A DNA stretch of 64,000 nucleotides from Litomosoides sigmodontis (Eukaryota > Nematoda > Chromadorea > Rhabditida > Onchocercidae), in NCBI GenBank assembly GCA_963070105.1, contig OY718807.1, positions 1,796,001 to 1,860,000 of the forward strand. Direction: 5' to 3'. This document shows, piece by piece, positions 49,477 to 60,959 of this stretch (position 1 is the stretch's first letter; every line of letters starts with the position of its first letter). The position numbers and the translations under genes are program-made. Under the pieces are notes generated by a model, which searched no databases, was not told where the DNA came from, and saw only the letters and a list, made by a program, of their open reading frames with translations.

Positions 49477-52400
49477 ATGTCCTTTAGAATAATGTCGAAT
49501 GATGATCGTCCAAAAAAGCGAGCCAAAAAAGCATCACATGAATGTACTGTAATTTTGGTTGATGTTGGGGCAAATATGAATAAGGAAGGAGTTTCAACTA
49601 CAGACATGGAGTTGACAAAGGATGTTGTGGAATGGATCGTAACAAGAAAGGTATGTTTTAAGGTAGTGGAGTTCGTCGATTATTTCGTCATATTCATTAC
49701 TTCATTGTGTTCCAAGGCAGGGTGTTTTTTGTGTTTGCTTCCTACAATTTCTTACAGGTTATGAGCTAGCATATGATGAGCTTGAAGTGGTTTTATGGGG
49801 CACTGCTATATTTTCTGATCTCACGGCTTCTAATTTTTTTACCTATGTTCTTCGATTTCATGTAGTATGGCATTAATAAGAACATATTTCGTTGCTCAAT
49901 CCCAAATGCAATAGTGATTTAAAAGTCAGCAAATTCGTGGTGAACAGCAGATTTTTTTTGCTTGTGGCAACTGTTTTTAATAGAATAAAAAAAGCAAACG
50001 CGGAACTTTACGTGTGATGCAAATAGTAAATTCATTCGTTTTCTAATATTCCCTGTTTCTGTGATTCCAGAAAAATCTGTGTTTTGAAGATATTCACCGA
50101 ATCAATTGATGAATTTACGCTGGTGCTTTTCGGTTCGGAAGTAACGCGAAATCCAGTTACAGCTGATGAAAATATCTTTTTTTGTGAGGAAGAGATGCAG
50201 CAGGCCAAAATTGATTGGTTGCGACTTATTGATAAAGAAATTAAAGCGAGTAAATCAATCAATGGCGACTGTAAGTTTGTGCATCGCGTTATTACAAAAC
50301 AGTGATAGGTTGAGTTGCATTTTGCCTGATATTAAGTTTGTAATATGTAACGCATCTAAAAAAAAATACAAGCATTACAATATTCTTTAGTCAGAGTTAT
50401 TGTTTCGTGATTTTCAGCAGAGTCGTGGCTCATGATTCTGCTTTTATGCTCTCTCTAACCAGCTTTGCCTTCATTCTGTACTTCATCTTTTGTTTTACAC
50501 CATATCTTTTAATTTTAGGCAGCGAAAAAGAACTGTACAAAATTTCTGAACTCTTAAAAGTCTATTTTCAGTCCTAGCTGCACTGATTGTAGCTCTAGAT
50601 TATATGCGGAACCATCTCGGAAACTATGAAGAAAAGAATATTACAGCCAGAAATATTCTTCTGATAACAAATCTGGGTGGATTTGATGGAAATATGGACG
50701 ATGAATGCATAGAAGCTATTGTAAATGGCTTGCAAGCGCTTGAAATTAATTTCAATGTTATGTAAGGCTTCACATTTTTTGAACTTCAGATCTAATTGTG
50801 AAAACGCAAATCCTGAATTACTTGTAGAGGACCATCTATTGAAAGGCTGAGCGAAATCAAGGGAAAGGTTATTTCAAATGAAGACTCAGCTTTGAAGCCA
50901 AAGGAACTGTTCGATGCAATGGGATCGTTCAAAATGGAATCAGCTGAATGTATGATAGCACGCATATTGAAACAAGTTGACGGTGTCGCTTATTCTTTTG
51001 AGTCAGTTTTGATCTTTATTTATGATTAAATTATAAATTGACAAAGAAGGAACACTCGTTTATGTTCCGCTTTTTCCTATAACTGCTTATTATTTTTAAT
51101 GATTTAGTGAAGCTTTACCGATGTTGCAACGTTTCGTTCCTCGAAAAGTGAATTTGCGTGGTCAGAAATTCTATCTGGAACTGGGAATTGATTTGAAAGT
51201 GCCTTTACAAATGTACAAAAAGATTCATACTATGGATTTTAAACTTGATGCGGAAAAATATGCGCTGACAACCGGCGTGAAGGTAATTTTCCTGCTCATT
51301 TTTAAAACTTGAACATATTTAGCTGTAGAGTGCTGCTAACTCCTTTTTGCAGCTGAAACGCAAGACAGTATATGAGAAATATGTAAAAAATGAGGAAGTT
51401 GGAGAGAGTATAAGCACAGTGGATGTTGATACTAATCACAGTGACAACTTATCTCAAAGATTTGGTTCTAAAACGTTTGAAGGGGAGATTGTGAAAGGTT
51501 ATTATTTTGTCATAGCCTGTGTACATAAAGGATTTTCGTAATTATATCGAATGTTCATGTAATTTTTTCAAATCTTTCTTTGTTTTAAAGATATGCGTTT
51601 TCTTTTTTTTGCAGTTTATAAAGCTAGACTTATTCATACATCGAAGTTGGATAAATATTAAGGTGTTTTTTGATTGCAGGATATAAATTTGGAACAACAA
51701 TTGTTCCTTATAATGATGAAGACCAAAAAGAATATGGATGGAAACAGGAAAATCGTTGCCTGAAACTCATACAGTTTTCGAAAAGGTCTCAGGTAAACGA
51801 AAAAGATACTCTTTGTGATCAGTCTTTGCAACTAAGGTCAAACTTTTTTTGAAAGTAATTTATCTTGTATGATCTCAGCTTAGTTCGTTATAAAATCATC
51901 TCGCCATTGGAACAGACTTGTTCTGCTCTGAGCACTGCCAATACGTCTTTGATAATATATCATGAAAGCGCTGAGATATTTATTACGCTATGATAGAAGG
52001 ATGGAACGAATTATATTTATATTTATAATGGAAAGAATTACATTTTTATTTCTTTCATATTTATATTTTTGTCTAAATTTGGCTAATGTAATTAATATTT
52101 GTTTAACTTAATGTCTAGTCCAGATTTTGGAGCACTATTTGATGGATGGTGGCGCCTATTACTTTATTCCATTAGCTACCGATAAGGTAATTATTTCTTA
52201 ATAAATTTCGGCCGAATTTTTAATTACTGAATTCTTGCTTCTCTAATTGTAAATTCAATATTTTAGAATGCATGCATTGCTATATCAGCGCTTGTAAATG
52301 CAATGATCGTTGAAGATAGTGTTGCTCTAACTCGATATGTTTATAACGCTTCGTCACAACCCCGAATAATGGGATTATTTCCAAGAAGGAGTAAGAAAGG

Positions 52401-53736
52401 AATCGATGTATGTTCTAAAAAAAGGGAATATTTATTTTCTTGTAGTTAATAACAATATCAGATCACTGCTCATGCTGTTGGGACATTTCTTTTATTTTTA
52501 TGGTAAAATATATTGATTAACTTTATTTTTTAGATGTTTGTAGGTATCCAGTTACCATTTTATGAAGATTTTCGTGGACTTGACTTCCCACAGTTGGATG
52601 GTCTTACAGCTGAATCAAAAAGTATGTTGTATTTTTTTTGGCGGCTAACTTTTTCCTATTCACATAGTTAGCTACGTCATTAATATTTATTGCAAGAGCG
52701 TCGTGTGCTAATTATCATGTATATGGATTTTAGTAAAAGGTGATATGCAATGACACTTTGAGATTCGGCAATTACTCTATTTTACATGTAACTGTCTTAA
52801 TAAAGAATTTCTTAATAAAGAAAAGAATAGTATAACTTGTTCGCAAACATTTATGAGTGTTTTGATTTCTAGGTGATCATCTTAACGCAATGCATGCATT
52901 TGTTAAAGAAATGGATCTCACAAAGGCTCATTAGTATGTTTATTTCTTTTTCACTGGGTTATAAGCGGTCAGGGTTCAAACTAGGCTGTTTCAAAAAAAA
53001 AATTTTGTATGCGTATGGTTAAATTAATCGATTAAATCAATTTAGTGACGTGGAAACAGGGCAGTTTGAGGAATCTCTGCGCCCACGCGATGTACCCAAT
53101 CCAAAGCTCCAAAATGTTTGCAAAACCATGAAGTATCGTGTATTGCATCCGAATGCTCCATTGCCTACTTTCGAGGATAAATTATTGGGCGATTTACTTG
53201 AACCGAACAGTTTGTTGCTGAAACGTGCAAAGTTGGTGTTGTTGATGAAATTTCTTATAAATTAGTATGTTGTTGAAAATTTGAAAATTGGAATACGTAA
53301 TGAAGAATGTAGGTCCTGAGCCATAAAGACAGAGTTAACATTGAGAATATCGTATAAAACTAAAATATGCACTGTATAGAAATATAGTTGCTTACTGATA
53401 GTAACATTTGTGGTTGACTTTAATATTTATAGTGAATCATTGAATTATTTGAAAATTCATCTTCCATTGCTTGAATCACCAAACAAGAAACAGTATGCAA
53501 AAGGGATGAAGGAAGAAATATTACCCAGGTTGGTATCTATTATGGTACGTAGTGCGCTGTTATTTTTATTCATCAGCTATTCTTCATTGTTAAATTTTCA
53601 TGCCAAAAATTACTTTTATTTTGTTCTTCTTTTGATGTGTGCTATAGTTAACTGTATCTTTTGCAGAATGAGTGCAGATGGCAGTGTTTCACCAGAAAGT
53701 GGCAAGTTTATGAAAACTGATGGAGTAGATGCATAA
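49477..53736 (+). CDS. XRCC5: Ku80 (XRCC5), DNA double-strand-break end-binding subunit
   Basis: Partner of Ku70 in the nuclear ring that binds DNA ends for non-homologous end joining and telomere upkeep. Fourteen exons (49477-49650, 50090-50270, 50572-50761, 50828-51001, 51108-51282, 51353-51497, 51680-51792, 52124-52186, 52267-52407, 52534-52621, 52873-52933, 53046-53264, 53433-53528, 53667-53736) sum to 629 residues in frame. The vWA-like N-terminus includes TVILVDVGANM, FTLVLFGSEVTRNP and GDFLAALIVALDYM. The Ku core has GYKFGTTIVPYND, LKLIQFSKRSQ and ALVNAMIVEDSVALTRYVY. The C-terminal arm follows, with DVPNPKLQNVCK. The protein is shorter than vertebrate Ku80 (about 730), and no C-terminal helical domain or acidic DNA-PKcs-binding motif is visible, in line with nematodes lacking DNA-PKcs. 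The second exon uses an unusual TTTTGAAG acceptor. A second ATG lies five codons in (MSNDD). Confidence 0.95.
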
Positions 53737-54503
53737 TTATGAGATGTGTGCTGCATCTGCATAAGATTTTTATTTTGGTCCACATTGTATTTAGCTTTTC
53801 ATGCACTATAAAATGGCACACGAAAGCTGAAATGAGGAGTTACCTTGTTTGTCTCCGAGATTAATATTTATCAATTTCCTCTTTCTTTCAGATAAATCAT
53901 ATAAAGAAATGAAATCTTTAAAAAAGCTTTAGTGTTCTATATTACATCAAGTTTGGATTACATAAAAGGGATTGTCCATTGTAGCAGTTTATTAAAATAT
54001 TTGCTTCACATAACATCACTGTATTCATATTTCTCATCCTTCTGGTGCTCATTCATTTTTTTTACTTCATTGTCATAAAGGCATGTTTTAATGTTTTTTA
54101 TCAATGTAAATAAAGATATCGATGAAATAGTGATGTTTTTAAATCGATGACGTTTTATACATCATCATTGGTTGTTTTTGACCATAATCATTCGATTAAT
54201 TTTAAATTATCATTTAAATGTGTTTATCGCATATGAACGTCTCTTTGTCTGTAAGTGAACCATATCCTAATTGAATGATATTATCAACTAATTTTTTGAT
54301 TCCGCATAAATAATAGTTGTGCTTAGTGTGGTTGTTTCTTAGGTTTTTATCGTGCTGGTTATTGAGCTTCGCTACTTGCACTAATTATGATTTTATTTAT
54401 AAGTACAACTGTATCCATAGATGTGAGCGTTTATAGAGCTGTGAATGAGGTTTAAAGTTGCAGATTAATATCGGCGGAATCATTTCTTCGAAATTCAACT
54501 GAT
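53737..54503. other. Intergenic region, Ku80 to PPP2R3C
   Basis: 767 bases without a convincing exon. A GTTGCAG acceptor ends at 54463 and the 40 bases from there to the PPP2R3C ATG are open in its frame, so the true start could be a spliced exon or a trans-splice site. Confidence 0.45.
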
Positions 54504-57422
54504 ATGGTGAGTTTGGTTGGGCGATTAGATTTGCAGCCAAAGGAAATCAGCTATCTCAAATTATCTGAAGAGGTTGTCGATTTTTTTGCTACATTTCATA
54601 AATTTTTGTAGAACAAATAGCTCGGATAATTTTTATTAAGATGCAGGTGGTCATTTAGAAAATATAACTTTCACATTGCGATGTGCATTTTTAGAGTAAA
54701 TTACTGCCATGTGGGGCTAAAGGACATGTCAATTCACCTAGTAAGCAAAGTTTACAACTAAAACTGCGTCTAGAAGCTTGTCGTCGCATGTGGAAACATA
54801 AGCTAGAATCCTTGCCAACTAATGAAGACATTGAGGTATATTTGTATTCCCATTATTCGGTTAATAAGTTAGATTTATATTACTATTCTCAATAATTCTT
54901 TTTAATCATTGTCTGTTTGCTACGACATTACTTTCTCGTTTGTTACCATTTGGAACATTGTATATTATGATTTATTGTATCTCCTTCCGAATTAAGAAAT
55001 GTATTTTAGTTGTTTCGCACCACTCTACGAAACTACGCTACTTACTCCAGAAGTGAAGATGGCAAAGTTATGGATTACTATGGCTACAAAGTTAGTGGTT
55101 ATAAATGCTTTCCAGTTTTCTCTCAACTACGAGAATCATATTGAAAGCATTAAGTGTGTGGCCTGTGACTTTATGTCCATGAAAATATTTAAAGTAGTAT
55201 GCTGTGCATTGAAATATATTGTTTTTTTCAGCAAGTAATGAGTATCGCTCCGAAAGCTTTGCAAGATTTCTTATCTACAAAAATTTTTATGGAATTGCTT
55301 CAAATTAGCAACGCTAAAGATAGGGGGATTGTAACTGTTGATTCCATTATCGACTATTTACTAACTAAAAAAGACAAATTAAGCAAGTTGATCCAGTTGC
55401 ACTATTACGATTCTGCAAGCAAAGGCTATTTTTCAGTGGAGGTGACCCTTTATTTTCGTTATTGGTAAAAGTAAATGCATTTCAAAATACATTTTGTTCT
55501 CTTACAAGTGGAGCAGACTGTTTACTTATTTAGCGTTTTTTTAAATGTTTTTTGCAGGATTTGCAAAATTTTTTGGAAGAAGAAGTGCTACCTCATATAC
55601 CTTCTCTTGCGAATTTGAATGTAAGATTGTTGTCTATAGCTTTGTTCAAGAAATATTGGTGGATTTGACTTTTGAAGTTTAAATATTTTAAATCACTTTT
55701 TTTGAGACTTGTCAGCACAAAAATATCAAAACTGTATCATAATGAGGAGGCGAAAACTTCCATTAATATAAAACGGTAATTCGATTAAGCAACATACAAG
55801 TCCAGCCATGTATTGGTAATGAGCGATTATATGTTTGACATTGGTCGTGCTATGTATGATTACGTGTTTGATACTGGGAGGTTGAAAGCATCGAACTTTT
55901 ATTAAGCCACTTTTTGTGTACCAATTTTTGTTGTTTTAGCAATTGTTCAACTCTGATCTAAAAACGTGTTCTTTTATTCCCTTTTCTTCAGGAAGAAGAG
56001 CCAATGCTGCAGGATTATTACTTATGTATGGCCACACGAAAGTTTTTCTTTTTGCTCGATCCGATGCAGCAAAAAAGAATTCGTATTGTCGATATTGTAG
56101 CTAGTGGATTACTAGAAGAACTTGAGACTCTAAATAAGTCATTAAATGGCAGTGCTAATAACGATGGCAATGAATCTGCAGAAATTGAACAAATGGAAGA
56201 TGTCCCTATTAGTAAATTAAATTGGTTTGTTTTTAAGTTGGCTTGAAATTTATGATTTTTATGTTTAAAATTTGCAAAAAAGGCTAATTTCGGATGCTTG
56301 TGCTTGATGTTATTTGTGAATTCGACAGTCATATGTCGGCATTGGTATATTTTTCGAGAATGATGGCACAGTAACAAACATGGGCATGATCTGACAAAAA
56401 AACTGTCGATGAATCAAAAATTATTTAATTCACTTCTGCCACTAACAAATTCCGGTTATCGTTGCCTGCGGCATAGGAATGAATCTATGTGTGTTCCACA
56501 TATAATATCTTTGTTTTAATCACAGGTTTTCTAAACGAAACTTATTGAGAATAAAAGAGCTGTACGAGCAGCTTGATGCAGATGGCAACGGATTATTGAG
56601 TTTTTCAGAAATGATTGGTTTTCAGCATGTTACGAACTCTTTTATGCAGAGGTTCAACATTGCTATTATTGTTTTTGTGCTAAAACTTTGTATCAGAACA
56701 CCATTTCTCGAAGTCGAAATTGTTAGTTCTCAAACTTTGAATTGAATTCATGTTGTTTTTAGAGTTTTCGAAGTTCAACAGACTTACGACAATGATGAGA
56801 TTGATTTAAGAGGATTTTGTGATCTTCTACTTGCAATGGAGAATAAATCAGCAAGTTTATCGTTTGTTTATATAATTTTTAAAAATTTTCAGAACTTCGT
56901 AGTTTTCTTTATGGCGTTACCAGTTTTTGAAAAACAGATATGTTAGCATTTTCTTGATTTGTTTATAATTTTTTTGATATAGAGCATTTAGGAACGTTCC
57001 GCACTGAATTATTACTTTCGAGTGCTAGATGTTGATGGTGATAATTTATTAAGTGCTTCGGATCTGAATTTTTTCTATCGTGATCTTGCGAGAATGCTAG
57101 AAAAGTGTTTGGAAGAGAGTGAGTCGCTGAAAGCGCCGTCATTTGAGGATATCAAGAATGAAATATTCGACATGTGCAATTCAAAAAGCCCTGAAGGGTA
57201 TGGTAGAAAATTGTTTTCTTTATTGATTTGGTCAGTGATTTGGAAAAATTTGATCTGTTGAGCTTTACTTTAGCTGAAATTTTAAGACATTTTCCGAATT
57301 TCAGGATAACATTGAAGGAGTTGATATCATCAGGAAAAGGTGCTACAGTAGTGGGTATGTTAACCGATCTTGATGCTTTCTTTGAATATGAAAATCGTGA
57401 AGATATTACCTATGACGAATGA
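54504..57422 (+). CDS. PPP2R3C: PP2A regulatory subunit B''-gamma (PPP2R3C/G5PR-like), EF-hand protein
   Basis: Regulatory subunit that directs protein phosphatase 2A, with EF-hand calcium sites. Ten exons (54504-54572, 54695-54835, 55010-55090, 55232-55441, 55558-55620, 55992-56224, 56526-56651, 56763-56850, 56992-57197, 57305-57422) give 444 residues in frame. Similarity to human PPP2R3C runs through the protein: YYLCMATRKFFFLLDP, LNWFSKRNLLRI, RVFEVQQTYDNDEIDLRGF, ALNYYFRVLD, DIKNEIFDMC and FFEYENRED. Two EF-hand loops are DADGNGLLSFSE and DVDGDNLLSASD. The join after exon 8 uses a GC donor (AAATCA|GCAAGT), the only donor that keeps phase and aligns AMENKS with ERSALNYYF. The N-terminus is shorter than in mammals, so an upstream exon could be missing. 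Confidence 0.93.
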
Positions 57423-58471
57423 ATTTCTGGTGTATTCTTGTGCATCGGTTATTGAATTGGAAATTTTTTTATTTTTTTCGATGATTATAAAATTGATGCG
57501 TGGATGAAAACATAAAATATGCATCTGTTATGTCGGAGGTTTATATAAAAAGCATAATTTGATGGTCGAATTGTTCTTTTTATGCATTAATTGTGATCAT
57601 CTTTAATAGCAGTTTCATTTAGTAATTTCTTATTTTCGCTTCTGATTGTAACTCTACTGACGGGTAACTTATCTTAGTTTTCCTTCATATTTGTATATTA
57701 TATTAATTGCATGAAAGTGTATGCCTTAGGGAGACTTTTGTAATGAATATTTTTTGAAAACGGCGATTGGTTTTGCTGTTTGGCCCATGAAAATTTCCTA
57801 CGGCTATGTTGAACAGGCTCGTAATGCAGTTCTCCATTATCTTTTCATCCAAATTATTTCATTCACTTTAACTCTGAGCATAGCCCTAAATAATATTATA
57901 TCACTGCACATATTTATGCATTCGGAAGTCTATGCCGCATTACTCCATAAATGGAATTATACGTCAATTTATAACGTGGTTGAAACTTTCACATCAGTCG
58001 GTTTTCCTTTGTATGTTTTTTTATATTATACTGTAGCATTGTTGCATCTGTTAGCTTATAACTTTACAACTTACAACTGCACTATCAGAGCATTCAATGA
58101 TCAATTTTTCAGTACCTTAGAGCTGGTCATACACGTTTCTCATTAATTAGCTCTGGATGTTATTCTATTTCATGCATTTGATGTATATTTTTGCACATAA
58201 TCTTCTTATGAAGTGTTCTCCAGTAGCGTAAAATAAAAGTTCCATGACTGTGTTCTTTTTCATTAATTAGCTTACTCAATAATGCTTTCATATTTGGATC
58301 ATGGTGACATGTGCAATTCGCATTTCCGTTGAGTTCTGAGTTGGAGTTTCGAGGGTTGACTGGTGCATTAGTAGTTAGATGTTATTTATGATGGTTTATT
58401 GTTATTTATTTTTCAGCATTTTAGAGCTGCTCACTTTGCTTGTTATTGTTGTTATTGTCACATTTTTTAGA
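57423..58471. other. Intergenic region, PPP2R3C to RRS1
   Basis: 1.05 kb. It contains an unspliced open frame 57754-58146 (130 residues, hydrophobic), which I do not call as a gene because its composition follows the AT-rich background. Two similar TTTTTCAG acceptors with related downstream sequence end at 58112 and 58416. Confidence 0.5.
58462..58470 (+). promoter_or_regulatory. Candidate spliced-leader acceptor of RRS1
   Basis: ATTTTTTAG ends at 58470 and the start codon follows one base later (A, then ATG at 58472). No upstream coding exon fits. A 1-base 5' leader is what trans-splicing produces in nematodes. Confidence 0.6.
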
Positions 58472-60686
58472 ATGGAAGAAAAAGGATTTATATTGTTGCC
58501 GGCGGAAGTGGATAAAATTGTGGATCCATTTGTTGATGCGGGTAACTTACTTATCGTTGATAATGATCCCTTGACGGATGAGGATTCAGCAAGGTGAGAT
58601 TTCTTCCTCCTGCATTTTAAACTTTATTTTTTTCTCATTACTAGGGTGGATTTAAACTCTCTATGCAGTTCTAATGTTGAGACCTGCTAAACACTGCAGA
58701 TTTTATTTGTATTACACTTGTATAACTTAATTCCTACAGCAAACCAAATGAGGAAGAGCTATCAGCGAGAATTCGAGATAATGCGCAATTCTTGTTTAAC
58801 AAAATATGGGAACTGGAGAGGAAGAGAATTGATGAGGCTATCTGTGCAAAGGTGTTCTTTTATTTATGCTACTTGCTTATAATTATTGATCAGATTTCAA
58901 ACATTTCAAATCTTGTTCATTAATTTTGATGAGATGTTTTGTAAAGGTGTAATTTTTGCTACTACAGTTACCAGCGCCGATATATCGAATCCCTCGAGAA
59001 AAACCTATACCGTCTGTACGTCAGCTAACCAAATGGGAACAGTATGCACAGCAGAAGGGGATACGGAAGAAAAAAAAAGATCGGAAAATTTTTGATGAGC
59101 AAACTCAGGTTGGAGCTTAGCCATTTAGGATATTTCATTGCAATTGATGTGATTTTAAATGATTTGAGAAATCTGAAGAATCTTTGAAAATCTATGGAAA
59201 TGAAGAAAGACATTCTGTATGTTATTTTTTTAAGGAATGGAAAGAGAGGTATGGATATAAGAGTGCCAAACATAGTGATGCTAAAGATTGGCTGATCGAA
59301 ATATCGGACAATAAAGGTGATAGTTTTCCTAAGTTGATTCCACTTGTAGCACTAAAAATTAATAACTTTTTCTAATTCAGTCATACTTGTGAATTAAGCG
59401 GACTTATTCGTTTTGAATTGTTTTGAAATGTTGTCGGTAAGTGGTTATTAATTTGAATTTGAATCAGAATTCTACAGAAATGTTATCTTCTTAACCTATT
59501 TTGAACCAAAACATACGAATGATTTCAGATCCTATGGTTGATTATTTCGCTGAACGAGAGAAAGCAAAGAGAGAAAATGTGGATAAAAATGAGATGCAAC
59601 GTTTACGCAACATCGCTCGCATGAAGGGAATTTCGTCGGCAAACTCAGTACCTCTTGGTATCGGCGTTGATTTAAAGGATCGGAGTAGACACGAGGTTCG
59701 ATTAACGTAACTGTATGATTTGTCAATATTCATATTTCAAATCCAAAAAAAACTCCCCATACTGATATTTAATACAATTTCATCCCACAGTTTTGAATGT
59801 TCATTTTCATTATGATCACAAGAAAAATCCTTCATTAGGTTAATTTAAAAAAGCTGCTTTTTGTTTTTTGCAGTTGGTAAACCAGATAAATCGAGCTCGA
59901 TATTCCACCGCATCTCATGGTGCATTTCAACCGACAATTAAAAACGAAAAAAAAATGTTAAAGACGGGTAAACATCATAAGGTAATTTTTAACTGTGTGG
60001 CACGTTTGAAATGAAAAAAGGAAATGAAATGAGTATCGAAATTCGTTGTGTGGAAAACAAGAGTTCTTAGTTTTTACTGAAGTAACATTCACTGCTTCTT
60101 CATCACTATTTTTCAGTACGAACCCAATGAAGCAGATGTTTCTGGTGAACAAAAAAAACAACTGCAAATCCTGGATAGACTATCTTCTAAAAAAAGCGTT
60201 TTAAATGAAAATCTTTTGGCAGGAAGTCAGCAAAGCTATCAACAACAGTTAGTACTGTTTCAAACTTTTTAGACAATCCAAGCCTTAGCTCTGAGACTTT
60301 GCAGACCTCGATAGTTATGACCATCCACCACTAGTATAGTGTAAATGGTCTGTACGGTCTATCGGGACATTCCTGTTGCATAACTTTACATTGACCCACT
60401 TGTAATACGATTTATATAAGCCATGTGCTTGCTAGATTGTAGGTCATTTGTTGTTTTATTGTAAAATGTTTTTTTTTTCACTTGATTCATATGTTGTATA
60501 TTCAAATTCATTGGTTTAAGAAATGTGAACAAAAGTCAAAGTAAGGAACCGAGGCGGTCGAAATCGGCTGTCCATCGACAGCAGCATTTCCAAAATAAAG
60601 TGAAAAAGATGAAAAAAACACGCGGAAACAGCATGAAAATGGGGAAGCAAAAGAAAGGTCGAAGTGGAGGAAATCGTCGCTCCTAA
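58472..60686 (+). CDS. RRS1: RRS1, ribosome biogenesis regulatory protein
   Basis: Nucleolar assembly factor that loads the 5S RNP (5S rRNA, uL18, uL5) with RPF2 onto the pre-60S ribosome. Eight exons (58472-58593, 58740-58851, 58968-59108, 59235-59316, 59529-59695, 59874-59981, 60117-60247, 60521-60686) give 342 residues in frame. Conserved RRS1 blocks are GNLLIVDNDPL, RDNAQFLFNKIWEL, LPAPIYRIPREKPIPSVR, LTKWEQYAQQKGIRKKKKD, EWKERYGYK, KDWLIEI, DPMVDYFAEREKAKRENV, KNEMQRLRNIARM, ARYSTASHGAFQ and EQKKQLQILDRLSSKK. The C-terminal 55 residues are strongly basic (Lys/Arg/Gly), as in human RRS1, and suit nucleolar targeting and RNA contact. The last acceptor, GTTTAAG at 60514-60520, is weaker than the rest. 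Confidence 0.95.
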
Positions 60687-60752
60687 TGATTATTTTATCA
60701 CAACACGTTGTTTTATGCTGAATTTCATCAGTTTTAATATGATTTTATATTG

Positions 60753-60758
60753 AATAAA
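60753..60758 (+). terminator. Poly(A) signal of RRS1
   Basis: AATAAA occurs 67 bases after the RRS1 stop. It lies only 12 bases before the stop codon of the opposing gene, so the two transcripts must overlap at their 3' ends. Confidence 0.65.
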
Positions 60759-60769
60759 TTACAAATGCG

Positions 60770-60959
60770 TTATTGTTTGGACTCATTAGCCTCAGCCCAA
60801 TCAGTTAACTTCAGATGAATAGTTTCCAATCTCGGTCCCATATCGAACATGGGAGATGCTTCGTTGTTTGGTTTTAAAGTGTGTATTACACGCTGCAAAG
60901 ACATGATATATGACACTTCATCTATACCGTGGCTACCACTGTGTTTCAAATTATAATAC
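60770..60959 (-). CDS. Last exon of an unidentified gene
   Basis: Minus-strand exon with a clear CGTTTTAG acceptor just above 60959 and TAA stop at 60770. It encodes one split codon plus 62 codons with strong coding character: RYYNLKHSGSHGIDEVSYIM, then SLQRVIHTLKPNNEASPMFD and ETIHLKLTDWAEAN. I do not recognise the family. Upstream exons must lie to the right. A 17-base segment at 61043-61059, flanked by TCAATCAG and GTATTT, is in compatible phase (giving QRIRW before RYYNL) but is too short to trust. No further exon is visible up to 64000, so the next intron may be long, as in many neuronal genes; that is inference. Confidence 0.7.

Noticed and set aside
57754..58146. 130-codon hydrophobic plus-strand open frame between PPP2R3C and RRS1
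   Set aside because: AT-rich DNA readily yields Leu/Ile/Phe/Tyr-rich frames. No domain, no signal of selection visible, and no splice or leader context of its own.
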